A program made the translations under genes and the position numbers. From Hypericum androsaemum (Eukaryota > Streptophyta > Magnoliopsida > Malpighiales > Hypericaceae): DNA of 64,000 bases. Shown here in pieces: positions 1 through 11,876 of the stretch. The number at the start of each line of letters is the position of its first letter. Position 1 is the first letter of the stretch. The notes beneath the pieces were generated by a model that was not told the origin of the DNA, searched no databases, and worked only from the letters and a program-made list of their open reading frames with translations. Location: assembly GCA_963995505.1 (NCBI GenBank), contig OZ023190.1, positions 15,990,092-16,054,091 on the forward strand, read 5' to 3'.

Positions 1-243
1 CAACTCAAACCTAAATTAGCTATCTCTACAAATATCGGGTAATTTGGAGCGAAAAACAAAAAGAACCATATTTATTTATAAATCTCTAACTGATATACAT
101 TTCTACCTCTATAAATTAGTACTTAATAAATTAGTAACCTCTCTCTGATAATTTTTTATTGTGGGAAGTTGGGCTAATGTAAGAAAATTAGCAATTTCGA
201 TATATAAGAATATTTTTCTTAGAATTAAATCTAGCTACTGAAC

Positions 244-804
244 GGCAAGGGGGCCCTACAGTATTATAATTTTTAAGATAAAAGAAATATAATTATTTAT
301 CTTTTATAATTGTAGATTAGTTTTTTTTGGGTAAGCTTGATGGGCAATGCTCCTATGATTATGTTGAGAATCGTACATTGTTTAATGCAAGAGTGGTAGA
401 CAAATTTATAAGTGTTGAAAATACACATGCTCATTTACTTAAAGTTTTGGGTTGGATATGGAGATTATAACATGGTATCAGAGCGAGTTAACCACGTGCC
501 TATTGTTGTGCTTGCACGGCCCCCATTTTTCGCATGTTGGCAAAGTCGAAGCTCGTGCAATCATTATTCCGGTGGGTCTAGTTTTGAGTGAGGCATATTT
601 AGAATCTCACATTGTTTAATACAAAAAATAATAAGTAAGTTTATGAGTGTTGAAAATCCGCTTATCCATTCACTTAGAGTGTTGAGGGACCACTCAAGCA
701 TTTTCATCCAACTTTGAGTTACCCTTTTTTACACGTACTCTTATCAGAGAATTTTATAATCGTAGATTAGTTTATTAATCGGCCAAGAGGCCCTACGGTA
801 TCAT
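244..804. repeat. Diverged direct repeats flanking a TRIM-like element
   Basis: Two short blocks recur on both sides of the TRIM-like element. One is near 244-267 and 781-804 (sharing ggccctac). The other is near 306-328 and 752-774 (sharing gtagattagttt). The block order differs between the two sides, so these are not a simple target-site duplication. An older duplicated or nested repeat is likely, but the family is not identified. Confidence 0.3.
362..690 (+). mobile_element. TRIM-like short LTR retrotransposon
   Basis: A 111-bp LTR-like block (362-472) starts TGTTGAGAATC and ends ATAACA. It is followed at once by TGGTATCAGAGC (473-484), the usual primer-binding site complementary to plant initiator Met-tRNA. 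A diverged second copy of the LTR begins near 596 (shared blocks AATC.CACATTGTTTAAT and GTGTTGAAAAT) and fades after about 686. The internal part is only about 120 bp and has no coding capacity, which fits a TRIM (terminal-repeat retrotransposon in miniature). The second LTR is damaged at its 3' side and no TSD was found. Confidence 0.5.
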
Positions 805-1277
805 GCGCATGTACAGTCTAAATTAGGATCTTCTCATTGCATCTCCTTTTCCAACTTAATTAATACAAAAGCAATAAATTAATCGCAAAGCAACCGAACA
901 ATTTGACTAGCTCGTTGATGATTAATTATCGGATGTATTGAGATAATTATTGATCATGTCACAAAGATGAAACTTTTGCACCGAGACATGTGAAGCCGTC
1001 CTGCTTTTGCGGCTAATTGCTTATTTTAAAAGCACAGAAAATTCCTTATCGTTAATGATCAAGTGTCATCAGTCATCGTGATCTACTAGTACTTATTCTT
1101 GTTATCCCAAAATATTTAACAAAGCCTTCATTTTGTTTCAGTCCTTTTTTATGCTCTAATGTCGGACTTTTATGGTGGTCCTTCCGATATTTATATATTA
1201 ATATTTTAATAAAACTTAGTAGAGAGAAAGTGAACTTTGTGAGATCCCATTATAAAGTTGTCACTTGGTAAAATCTG
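805..1277. other. AT-rich intergenic DNA
   Basis: No coding frame, RNA gene or clear repeat structure recognised. Confidence 0.5.
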
Positions 1278-1282
1278 TATAT

Positions 1283-2950
1283 TGTTAGAATGTCAAGAAA
1301 TTGAGAGAGGTCCCAGTGGCCGCTGATCCCCTAGCGGACGCTACGCGGGGTTATAGTAGGTATGGCCTAGCAGCCGCTAGGTTTTTTGGTGTGCAAGGAT
1401 TTGTCTATTATATAAAGACATCTTACCCTAGTTAATGTATAATTTCGTGGCTCAGATACTCATCAATAAAAGTTCTCTTTTCTCCCCGTGGAAGTATGTA
1501 TTAGGCCGAACCACGTAATTTTTCGTGTCCATTATTCACGTTCTTGCTCTCTTGATATCCTTGATTTCATAACAATTGATACCAGAGTTTGGTTGGAGGA
1601 TAGCGGATCACGACGCAAAGTTTATTTTTGTAAAGTTCGATGGATCATCAAATTTTGAGTTATGGCAAAGGCGTGTCAAGGGTTTGCCGGTGCAACAAGG
1701 GATGGTCAATGCGCTCTCGAAAAATAAGCCTAAGAAGATGGAGGAGCAAGAGTGAAAAGAGATTGAGGCCAAGGCGGTGGCAACGATTCGCTTGTACTTG
1801 GCGGATGATGTGATGTATCACGTCATGGACGAGGAGTCACCAGTTGGGATTCAGAAGAAATTGGAGCACAGATATATGTCAAAGTCTCTGTCGAACAAGC
1901 TTTATCTTAAGCAAAGGTTGTCCGGACTTAAGATGACGGAGGGCTTAGATTTGAGCCAACACATCAACAGTTTCAATCAACTAGTGAGTGATTTGATAAG
2001 CGTCGATGTGAAGTTCGAGGATAAAGACAATGCATTATTGCTGCTGAATTCCTTGCCAAGTTCCTACGAAAGTTTGGTTACACCTCTAACATGGAGGAAA
2101 GAATCTCTGGTGTTGGAGGATATCACGAGTGCTCTGCTAGGGTAGCCATTGTCGTAGAGAAGAAAAAGATAGAAGAGGATCCAAGTCGCGGTCAAGGAGG
2201 TTCAAAGAAAATTGCTTTGAGTACGAAGAAAAGGGGTACATGAAGAAGGATTGTCCGAGAAGAACTCAGGACCACGAGGAAAAATGATCGACATCCATGA
2301 ATATGGCCTGATACTCAGACGGGTCGGATGGTGACTGTTTTTTTATCTTATCAAGTCCGAAGCATCATGTTGATAGAGTCTTTATGTTGAGGGATGTCTT
2401 TAAGTGATTGAACGAAGGTGGAGAGAAAGTGTAGGTGATCTTATTGATAGCAGTATATCTATAGTTCGAGATGGAGTCGATTTAGTTTTGCAAGATCTAA
2501 TGTTTCTTAAAGGGTCATTTTTTCATTAAGGTAAAATTTGTTGAAGTTCGGGTGGAGCTTCATGGTTCTTAACATGCGATGATTTCTAGCCAAGATGGAG
2601 ATTGTTGGGATGTCGAGAAATTGAGAGGCCCTAGTGGCCATTGGCCCACTAGCGGACGCTAGGGGGCTTACAATAGGCCGCTAGGCCTCTAGCGCCCACT
2701 ACGCATGCTGCAAGTTATTTCTTATTTTGCTCGGACTCCTAGGTCGACCTAGATAGGTTCCTTAGTGAGCAAGGGTTTGTCTATTATATAAAGACATGTT
2801 ACTCTAGTTCATGTATGGCTTTGTGGCTCAGATAGTCATCAATAAAAATTCTTCTTTCTCTCTGTAGACGTATACATTAGACCGAACAACGTAATCTCCT
2901 GTGTTCATTATTCACGTTCTTATTTTATGGATATCCTCGATTTTCTAAAT
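1283..2950 (+). mobile_element. Gag-only Copia-type LTR element (TR-GAG-like)
   Basis: The 5' LTR is 1283-1574 and the 3' LTR 2603-2950. They share long blocks such as the segment around TATTATATAAAGACAT (a TATA-like site) and the TTCATTATTCACGTTCTT tail. A 5-bp TSD (tatat) lies at 1278-1282 and 2951-2955. Right after the 5' LTR is a degenerate Met-tRNA primer site, and just before the 3' LTR a purine-rich stretch. The 1-kb internal region holds only gag remnants; protease, integrase, RT and RNase H are absent. The LTRs differ by substitutions and a block of about 60 bp present only in the 3' LTR, so the insertion is not recent. It would need proteins from another element to move. Confidence 0.75.
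1633..2290 (+). pseudogene. Copia gag polyprotein remnant
   Basis: The frame starting KFDGSSNFELWQRRVKG is the N-terminal signature of Copia gag (UBN2/DUF4219 type). It is broken by an in-frame TGA at about 1753. It then continues as an open stretch to 2145 with the family pattern of LSNKLYLKQRLSGLKM followed by an LLNSLPSSYE block. After a frameshift a decayed zinc knuckle follows (CFEYEEKGYMKKDC, about 2197-2260), in which the second Cys and the His are lost. There is no ATG start in this frame. It is a non-functional capsid gene fragment, and no pol follows it. Confidence 0.75.
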
Positions 2951-2955
2951 TATAT

Positions 2956-3936
2956 CAAATCATATTTGTGTTAACAGATATCTTAAAATTTCCTTTCAAT
3001 CACGTTTTATCTAACGATGTCACTTCTAATTAAAAAAATGGAAAAGTTCAAACTAGTTTTATTTGAACTAAATCCTATGTAGTTGCATGTAACACTTTTA
3101 TTTATGCGTGACGTCTTTCAATTCAGGGTTGAGTGCGACTAATTTCGTCGTTGGGCCAAACTCCATGACCGTCTAAGATCCGAAATTGTGGAAACAATTT
3201 AAACCTCACCAAAAAAAAATTTCGTCGTTGGGCCAAACCAAACGAAAATAAATTATTGAGCAATTTTTTTAAGTGAGGTCTTTGTTGGTCCCGGCTCCTT
3301 AAATTAAGCCTGAGAAGGGGAAATGAAAACGAAAGCACAGAAGAACAATCATCGTCTTTGTAGCGGAAAAAGCCGAACGGAGGGATACAAATGTCAACAA
3401 ACGAAATATTATGGAGATTAAAATATGAAAATTTTAACACATATCAAAATTAGTTAATCATTGACCATACCAATTTTGTATATTACTAATACTCGACCAA
3501 TGGATTATAATGGCTATTTTGAAGCTGTATATAAAGGTTATCCATTAATGAAACTACTATAACGACGTCACATTTAAAAAAAATCAAAGATTTACGGGTT
3601 GGTCGTTGGTGACGTTACATTCTTATTTCATTTTGTACGAGTATGTTGAATTTATTTCACCCGACGTTTTTTTAGACCAGTATCATTTTTTGAAGTAACG
3701 CCTACTATTTACTAATTAGATTATTTGAGAAAATACAACAATTAAAATGAAAAGCAAATCAAATTAATATCGTAAAAAAATAGTTGAAGTTATGTAACAA
3801 ACACGCCAGTGCTACCCATTGCATAATATTTATACGGAACGGCCCCACCACCTTTTCCCATTATTGTACGTCAACCGTCCTAGAAAGTAGAAACAGTACC
3901 CTTTTTGCTTCTAATTCGTCTACGGAGGTAAATCTA
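2956..3936. other. AT-rich intergenic DNA
   Basis: Very AT-rich, with no recognisable gene. Short open frames here lack any family resemblance. Confidence 0.5.
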
Positions 3937-4494
3937 GGGATAAGAAAATGGTAATTAGAATTTGATAAATTCGGTAAAATTTTAGTAATTGGTAGTTCAG
4001 GATTGGTAAATTAGTATTCGGTAAATTTTTTTTGAGAAATTCGGTAAATATAAGTATTCAGAAAATTTTGATAAATACCGATATTTTACCGAATATACCG
4101 AATTTATCAAAATGATAATTTATCAAATATATTAATAAATATATAAGCCAAATTATAGATAATTTATTGAAAATTTCCTTGGTCTCTTAAAAAAGTTGAT
4201 ACTCTAAATAAATTTTTTACTAATTAGACTTGATGGCTTGTACTTATTAGATTAAATTTGTATTTATTGAAACTATGTTTGTATTTTTTGATTAAATATA
4301 ATGATGAATTATAATTTTTTCAAAAAACTTCGGTAAATTTGATAAATACTGAATTTACCAAAATTTAATTTGGTAAATATCGAATTTACCAAATACTATT
4401 TGAGATTGAAATCGGTAAAACTTTTTTTAATATTTCGGTATTCGGTAAATTTGGTATTCGGTAATTAGGATCGGTAAATACCGAATGCACACCC
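3937..4494. mobile_element. MITE-like element rich in (T)CGGTAAAT / TACCGAAT
   Basis: The stretch is built from CGGTAAATT and its inverse AATTTACCGA, so it can fold on itself. The right end (minus-strand reading AGGGTGTGCATTCGGTATT) resembles the ends of hAT-type plant MITEs. The element is bracketed by near-identical AGGTAAATCTAG (about 3926) and AGGTAAAATCTAG (about 4495), possibly a target duplication with an indel. The left inverted repeat is poorly conserved. The right two thirds are duplicated at 4759-5329. Confidence 0.4.
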
Positions 4495-5329
4495 TAGGTA
4501 AAATCTAGAACAATTTTTCCCCCCAAAATTTATGCAGGTTAGCCTAAATTTTGACTATATCCAAGTTTGTTCTTTAAAAAAAAGTATTTTCGATTTCCTG
4601 GGTGAGAAATGACACACTGACCACTTGAAAATGATTTAGTATCCGTTATAATCGGTTTTGGATTCAGTGGGGACCACATAAAAAATGTCCATACTGAGGG
4701 GACTAAATTTAGTGATATTGGTTTACATGTGAAGTGATATTGGTTTGCATGTGAATTTTCTTAAAAAAGTTGATACTCTAAATAAATTTTTTACTAATTA
4801 GACTTGATGGCTTGTACTTATTAGATTAAATTTGTATTTATTGAAACTATGTTTGTATTTTTTGATTAAATATAATGATGAATTATAATTTTTTCAAAAA
4901 ACTTCGGTAAATTTGATAAATACTGAATTTACCAAAATTTAATTTGGTAAATATCGAATTTACCAAATACTATTTGAGATTGAAATCGGTAAAACTTTTT
5001 TTAATATTTCGGTATTCGGTAAATTTGGTATTCGGTAATTAGGATCGGTAAATACCGAATGCACACCCTAGGTAAAATCTAGAACAATTTTTCCCCCCAA
5101 AATTTATGCAGGTTAGCCTAAATTTTGACTATATCCAAGTTTGTTCTTTAAAAAAAAGTATTTTCGATTTCCTGGGTGAGAAATGACACACTGACCACTT
5201 GAAAATGATTTAGTATCCGTTATAATCGGTTTTGGATTCAGTGGGGACCACATAAAAAATGTCCATACTGAGGGGACTAAATTTAGTGATATTGGTTTAC
5301 ATGTGAAGTGATATTGGTTTGCATGTGAA
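4185..5329. repeat. 574-bp tandem duplication, two copies
   Basis: Copy 1 is 4185-4758 and copy 2 is 4759-5329. The offset is exactly 574 at every point checked, and almost no mismatches were seen. The unit contains the right part of the CGGTAAAT-rich MITE and the left part of the Mutator-like MITE whose full copy is at 5228-5463. The near identity points to a recent event. Confidence 0.9.
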
Positions 5330-5463
5330 GTGATATTGGTTTGCATGTGAAGTGATATTGGTTTGCATGATACTGATTTGCATGTGAAATGATATTGGTT
5401 TGCACGTGTAATGATATTGGTTTGCGTTAATCCCCATAAACCAGCCCCACCAAATCCGACCCT
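5228..5463. mobile_element. Mutator-like MITE with internal 22-bp minisatellite
   Basis: The ends are imperfect inverted repeats (left GGATTCAGTGGGGACCA; right, read on minus, GGATTTGGTGGGGCTGG). A perfect 9-bp TSD, gttataatc, lies at 5219-5227 and 5464-5472. The body is made of about six copies of a 22-bp unit (gatattggtttgcatgtgaa with variants). A second copy of the family is at 35031-35326, a left-end copy at 4654-4755 and a fragment near 36110-36165. Confidence 0.75.
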
Positions 5464-5546
5464 GTTATAATCATACTTATAAAGCGTTAGTAATTGATGT
5501 TTAAATACATATGCTTTTCGAGGGATAAAATAGCGGGTGAAAGGAA

Positions 5547-6475
5547 GTGGAGTATAATGGGTTGGGATTCCAATATGTGAAACTAAGGAGTATGTGTTGG
5601 AGAAATTACCCACTTCCTGTGGATCCAAACAACGCGAGCGGAAAATACATACGAGAAAACTACGATTATCACGAGAAGCACAACGCACAAAGCACAAAGA
5701 AAGCACAAGGAGGGACACAAAAATTTGGTTACCCAATTCGATCTACAACGATCTACATCCGGAGGCTTCCAAGCCAGGAGATATTTTACTATATCACGCT
5801 CGAGCTTCACTCGCTCTCACAACAATGGATACCTCGCTCGACTCACTCTCCTCCTCTTCTCACCGTGGCTACCCACACTCTTGGCAAAATTCTTGGACTT
5901 GGGCTCTACCCACTCTTCGGGCCAACTCTCCTTCACTCGGAGAGCACCACCTCGTTCACTCGGATGGCTAACCCTTCTCTTGGCAAGGCCCTTCACTCAG
6001 ACTCTACCCACACTTCAGACAACTCTCCTTCACTCGGAAAGTGCCACCTCCTTCACTCGGAGTGGCTAACCCTTCTTCTCGGGTTTGTCCTTCACTTGGA
6101 GTTCTTCTTCTCCTCCTCCTTCACTTGGAGGTAACCCTTCTTCTTGGGTCTTCTTCTTCTTCTCCCTCTTCACTTGGAGGAATGGGCACTTGGCCTCTCC
6201 ACCACTTGGAGAACCTTTTTCCTTCCTCCCTCTTCTCTCTTTCTCTTTGGAGAAGTGGACGACTCTTTGCCAACCCTTCTTGGAGGCCATGACGGGTATT
6301 TATAGTGCCTACAACCTAGACAACTATTTGGGGTCGAGAGGAGTATTTTGGTACCCCAAAATGCCAACTTTCTGGACTATTTGGCGGGCGCCAAAATTTG
6401 GACAGGCGTTGGGGCTGGCGTGGAGTAGAATGGGTTGGGATTCCACTCCGTGGAACTAAGGAGTAGGTGGTGTTA
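5547..6475. repeat. Unclassified repeat bounded by 50-bp direct repeats
   Basis: About 50 bp around GGGTTGGGATTCCA and AACTAAGGAGTA occur at 5547-5593 and again at 6419-6467. Between them is a C/T-rich body with many degenerate CCTTCACTCGGAG and CTTCTTCTCC units (about 5810-6290). Long open frames in several phases are by-products of the low complexity. The organisation suggests an LTR-type or unclassified dispersed repeat; no coding domain is recognisable. Confidence 0.45.
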
Positions 6476-7275
6476 CCAACGACCAATGTAAACACCTAAA
6501 ATCTTGGGTTTTAATACATGTAAAAGTGGAAACATCGGACATTATTTAAGTCTATTTAAGGATTTTTTTTCTAATTATATTTTTTACATTGTAAATTTTA
6601 ACCTCAAAATTTATTTAAGTAAATTCAATTGTTTGTGTTTAGGTAAATAAATTTATTTTTAAATAAGACTAAAAACCAAAGTGGGGTTACTGTCTGAAGA
6701 GACTATAATGTGTCGGCTTGGTCCAATTATTTTAAAATGAAAAAAAAGCTGTCTTTTTGCTGCTTTTGTTTCGCTTTCTGGCTTCTGATTTACCGGCGAC
6801 AAGTCAGTTTACTTTGTTATTATATTTTTCCCCTCACCCCCTTAATCCCCTTCCATGGTCCCTTCATTACTTTGATTATTGAAATTAAACTCAAAGCTTC
6901 AGTCTTTTTCTTCTGGGTGATGATAAAGTTGCAATCTTTTTTAGTTTCCTTTTTGGTGAAAGTAGCCAAGCAGCGAGGAGGGCTGAAATTCCATGAGAAG
7001 CCCAGTTCATGTTCTGGGAAATGTTAGCTGAAGTTGGAAGCTTTATGAGTTTTGGTTTGGCTTCTAAGTAGCTCCTACAAGAGAGCTATAGCTCCTGAGC
7101 TTCAAAGTTTAAGTAGAGGAGTTGCAGGGACTGGTTGTAGATGGTATTGTTGAAGTGCGAAAATATCAAGTCTTGGAGCTCGGGTTTCGGGCAGGGGACA
7201 GACAGGCTTGGGAAGAAAAGCCCGAGTTTGTAAAGGAAAGACTTTGGTGCTGTGTTTATTTTGTGTTATTCAAAA
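6476..7275 (+). promoter_or_regulatory. Promoter and 5' leader of the ARF gene, with two uORFs
   Basis: No other gene is seen here. The part next to the ARF start is probably transcribed leader. It contains two short upstream ORFs, 7045-7071 (8 codons, MSFGLASK) and 7141-7233 (30 codons, starting MVLLKCENIK). Neither overlaps the main ATG at 7276. The transcription start is not determined, so their presence in the mRNA is inferred from position. Confidence 0.45.
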
Positions 7276-10200
7276 ATGAAATCTCCTTCTAATGGGTATC
7301 TCCCAAGTGGTGGACAAGGTTGGTTTTGCTTGTTAATAAAGTACTTTTTTCCTTTTTTGTGTTGGCCCTTTTCACCCTCTGGTTCTCAAGTTTATGTTTT
7401 TCCTTCAAGTTTTAGTATTTAAACCTCTATGAGAAATTGGGAACTATCTCTGTTGGTGTATGTATGATCTTATCAGATGTTGTGGTTGTTTTGGAAACAG
7501 GGGAGAGGAAGACCATTAATTCGGAATTGTGGCATGCTTGCGCGGGGCCATTGGTTTCATTGCCACCAGTTGGGAGTCTTGTAGTTTACTTCCCTCAAGG
7601 TCATAGCGAGCAAGTAAGTCCCGGCCTTCTTTGGTGCGCAGATGTTTCGGGTTATGGTTATATCTGATCGATCGAACTTTCTGGCACCACGACTTCCAGG
7701 TTGCAGCGTCGATGCAGAAGGAGGCGGATATAATACCAAGCTATCCCAACCTTCCTTCCAAGTTGGTTTGCATCCTACATAATGTTACATTACATGTATG
7801 TAATCCTCCATTTCCCGTGTTTTCTTTTATTTGAGATATTTGTTCGTGTTGAAGATGCTAAACTATTGAAGAAACTTTTGAACAGGCTGACCCGGACACT
7901 GATGAAGTGTATGCTCAGATGACGCTGCAGCCCGTAAGCAAAGTAGGTCGGCCTTCATGTTCAGCAATAACTAAATAACCTTGGAGCTTGTTGTTTCGAA
8001 TTTAATGTTTCCGGGATAGGAAGGTTACTCAAACTATCTATAATACAGTTGGACAAGGAAGCGATATTGGCATCCGAGATCGGCATGAAGCAAAACAGGC
8101 AACCTGCGGAATTTTTCTGCAAGACTCTTACAGCAAGTGATACTAGCACTCATGGTGGATTCTCAGTGCCTCGTCGAGCAGCTGAGAAGATCTTCCCTCC
8201 TCTGGTACTTCGATGAATTTCCGGATGTTTGGTAATAGGTCCGCTGTTCCGTTTTAGAGTACTCACTGTGGTCTCATATCACAGGATTTCTCGATGCAAC
8301 CACCTTGTCAGGAACTGACTGCAAAAGATTTACATGACAGTTCATGGACTTTCAGACATATCTATCGTGGTATCCTCTCCTTTTTTTTCACGTCCCATTA
8401 TCTCTCATTCGATTTAACAATCATTATGAAAGCCAATTCTGGTGAACTTACCCAGCTGTGCCTTTTTTATATCGCAGGGCAACCGAAAAGGCATCTGCTA
8501 ACTACTGGGTGGAGTGTATTCGTTAGTACAAAGAGGCTTTTCGCTGGTGACTCTGTTCTGTTCATAAGGTATGCCATGAATATCCTGGTGGGAAAATCTG
8601 TAGCTTAAACATCAAGTTTCTAAGCCGCTGCGATGTGGTCGGTTGTAGGGATGAAAAGTCACAGCTTATGTTGGGAATAAGACGTGCCAATAGACAGCAA
8701 CCTGCACTCTCGTCGTCTGTCATATCGAGCGACAGCATGCATATAGGGATTCTTGCCGCTGCAGCTCATGCTGCCGCAAACAGCAGTCCATTTGTAATAT
8801 TTTTCAATCCAAGGTAGTTAGCATGGCTTTTTTGTAAGATTTATTTACCTTGGTTGCTCGTTTTCTCCGGCAAATGGCCGCTGCACAACTTTTCGTGAAG
8901 CATGATGTTTGATACGTTTCTACTCTTTTATACCAGGGCAAGCCCTGCTGAGTTTGTGATCCCCTTCTCCAAGTATAACAAAGCAATGTATACACAAGTG
9001 TCACTTGGCATGAGATTTAGGATGATGTTTGAAACCGAGGAGTCCGGAGTCCGGAGGTACATGGGTACGGTCACGGGCATTAGTGACTTGGACCCCGTGA
9101 GATGGAAAAATTCCCAATGGCGCAATCTTCAGGTACCATTATCAGCCATCGAACTTTCAAATGTTTGGTGGATTTCTAATGGGAGTATCGTGATTCATGC
9201 GGCCTCTATTCCGTATAATTCTCAAAGGATTTGTGCTATTTCCAATCTTATTTGAGCCAGGTGTGAAGTTGATGACTTCTTTTTTGCAGGTAGGATGGGA
9301 TGAATCAACTGCCGGTGAAAGACCAAGCCGTGTTTCGATATGGGATATTGAGCCTGTTGTAACTCCTTTCTACATATGTCCTCCTCCTTTTTTCAGACCC
9401 AAGTTCCCCAAGCAACCAGGCATGCCAGGTAATTGCTCCTTCTTTTCGGCTTTTTCAGGCAGAGGTTGCCAGATTTGTCTTCTTTTGTAGCTGATGAGCG
9501 ACTGGTTTTACAGATGACGAGTCGGACATGGAAAATGTTTTTAAACGAACAATGCCGTGGCTTGGAGATGAATTTGGCATGAAGGATCCGAGCTCTGTTT
9601 ACCCTGGCTTGAGCTTGGTTCAGTGGATGAGCATGCAACAGAATAATCAATTTCCATCAGCTCAATCAGGATTCTTCCCGTCCATGGTTCCTCCCGGTGG
9701 CTTGCACAATAATCTAAGTACTGATGATCCTACGAAGCTGCTGAACTTTCAAGCCCCTGCGCAGGCTATTCAGTTTAATAGGGCAAATCCACAGAACCAG
9801 ATTGGCCAGCTAACCCAGTCACCGTGGAACCAGCAGCAGCAGCAGCTGCAACAATTGTTGCAAAACCCAATTAGCCACCAGCAGCAGCAACATCAACAAC
9901 CTGTCGTGCAACAACTGCCAAATCAGCAGCAGCAGCAGCGGGTGTTTCAGCAACCGCAACCAAATCAGCAGCAACAGCCTCTAGCAGAGGCGCAACAAAC
10001 ACGTCAACCAACATCACATTTACAACAGCAGCCTCAGATGTCTCAAGCACTAGCTCTGACTAATGGTTTGGTGGCACCTAACCAGATGCAAAATCAAAAT
10101 TTACAACAACAAGCTGCTTTCTCTCAGCTTCAGCAACAACAACAGCAGATATTAAACAGCAACACTCAACTGCAAAGCATGTCTTCTGCCAATAAGACTC

Positions 10201-11876
10201 CCTATCAAATGACCTCCTTGCCCCAGGATCCACCATTTCAGCGTCAAGCGGAGCAACAACCTAACGTTTTGCAGAGACAGCAGCAACAACAGCAGGAGCA
10301 GCAGCAACAACCGTCTCCATTGCAGTTGTTACAGCAGAACTTATCACAGCGGACGCAACCACAGCTTCCGGCTGTATCACAAATGCAACAACTATCACAA
10401 GCCGGTCTATCGGAGCAACAACTTCAATTGCTACAGAAACTACAGCAGCAGCACCAGTTGATTCCAGGAAGCTTACTTCTGCAACCTCAACTGTCTTCGC
10501 AACCACAAACCGGCCACCAAAACCAAGAGTTCCAACATTCAACCGTACTACAGAATCAGCAGCATCCTCTTGGAGGCAACAGCCTAACAATGGCAGCCCT
10601 TGGGCAATCACAACCTTTTCCTGTCAGTCAAACTCATGCTCTTCAGAAACCACCAACTGCATATAGAGCACATTCCAATTTTACTGATGGAGATGCACCA
10701 TCTTGTTCTACCTCGCCGTCTACAAACAATTGCCAGATTTCTCCACAGAATTTCTTGAACAGAAGCCAACAGGGGCCGACCATCATGGCTGGGGACTCAG
10801 TCATGGAGCCTACAGGTAATGCTATTCATGATATCCACGGGAAGTCCGATGTTCGGATCAAGCATGAACTTTCCAGCTCTAAAGGGGTAGAACTGCCGAA
10901 GTACAAAGGTACTGTTATGGATCCACTGGAAGCATCCTCTTCTGGAACATCGTACTGTCTAGATGCAGGCACCATCCAGCAGAATTACTCGCTTCCGACC
11001 TTTGGTCTTGATAGCGATGTCCAGTCACAATCGAGGAGTAGCCTTCCCTTTGCATCCAATGTTGATGGAATGGCACCAGACGCCTTACTGTCAAGAGGAT
11101 ATGACTCTCAGAAAGATCTTCAAAACTTGCTTGCCAACTATAGCAGTGCACCTAGAGATATTGAGACCGAGTTGTCTACAGCTGCAATAAGTTCTCAATC
11201 ATTTGGATTGCCGAACCTGCCTTTCAAACCTTCGGGTTCAAATGATGTCGCTATGAATGAACCTGCCGTTCTTGGTGGCGGTGGCTTGTGGAATCAGACT
11301 CAACGTATGCGTACGTATACAAAGGTTTGTCGTCCACCTTGTACCCCTATATCAGTCCTGCTATTTCTCCTCTTATCTGATATTCTAAATGCACGAATTG
11401 CTTCAATCCTGTGTAGGTTCAAAAGCGTGGCTCAGTTGGAAGATCTATTGACGTTACGCGATACAAATGCTATGACGAACTCAGACATGACTTGGCCCGC
11501 ATGTTCAGCATCGAAGGACAGTTGGAAGATCCGCAAAGCTCGGATTGGAAGTTGGTTTACGTGGACCATGAAAACGACATCTTGCTTGTTGGCGATGATC
11601 CTTGGGAGTAAGTCCCGAAGTTATGTTGGAATAAGCATCTTTCCTGTTGTTGCACGTAGTTTGGTCTATAAAACGTATCTTTTGTCAATTCACAGGGAGT
11701 TTGTAAGTTGTGTCCAGAGCATAAAGATACTGTCATCTGGGGAAGTGCAGCAGATGAGCCTCGACAGGGATCTCGGTAACGTGCCGGTCTCCAATCAGGC
11801 CTGCAGCGGTACTGATAGCGGGAACGCTTGGCGAGCACACTACGATGATCATTCGGCCGCCTCGTTCAATAGATAG
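7276..11876 (+). CDS. ARF19: Auxin response factor, ARF7/ARF19 type
   Basis: Nuclear transcription factor that binds auxin response elements and activates auxin-induced genes. Coding exons: 7276-7318, 7501-7613, 7700-7795, 7886-7942, 8049-8204, 8285-8369, 8478-8568, 8649-8813, 8937-9132, 9290-9428, 9514-11324, 11417-11607, 11696-11876. All junctions are GT-AG and in frame, giving 1107 aa. Residues about 124-230 are the B3 DNA-binding domain ([20 protein letters not shown]). About 250-335 are the Auxin_resp region (HAAANSSPF). The large exon 11 encodes the Gln-rich activation region (many CAG/CAA runs). Residues about 985-1055 are the PB1 domain that pairs with Aux/IAA proteins, with the Lys ([12 protein letters not shown]) and acidic (DPWEEFVSCV) faces. 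Length, the MSMQQNNQF block and Gln-rich middle fit ARF7/ARF19 rather than ARF5, 6 or 8; ARF7 versus ARF19 is not settled. Confidence 0.95.

Noticed and set aside
471..484. Possible tRNA gene remnant from the Met-tRNA-like match
   Set aside because: Only the 12-bp primer-binding complement is present; no cloverleaf sequence around it.
6066..6367. Lys/Glu/Arg-rich minus frames
   Set aside because: Antisense of the CTTC-rich repeat; no conserved pattern.
5547..6459. Several overlapping open frames (up to 195 codons) on plus
   Set aside because: They overlap in all phases, are built from low-complexity CTTCACTCGGAG/CTTCTTC units and match no family; the region is bounded by direct repeats.
10261..10611. 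116-codon minus-strand frame in the ARF exon 11
   Set aside because: Ala/Val-rich antisense shadow of the CAG/CAA-rich Gln region.
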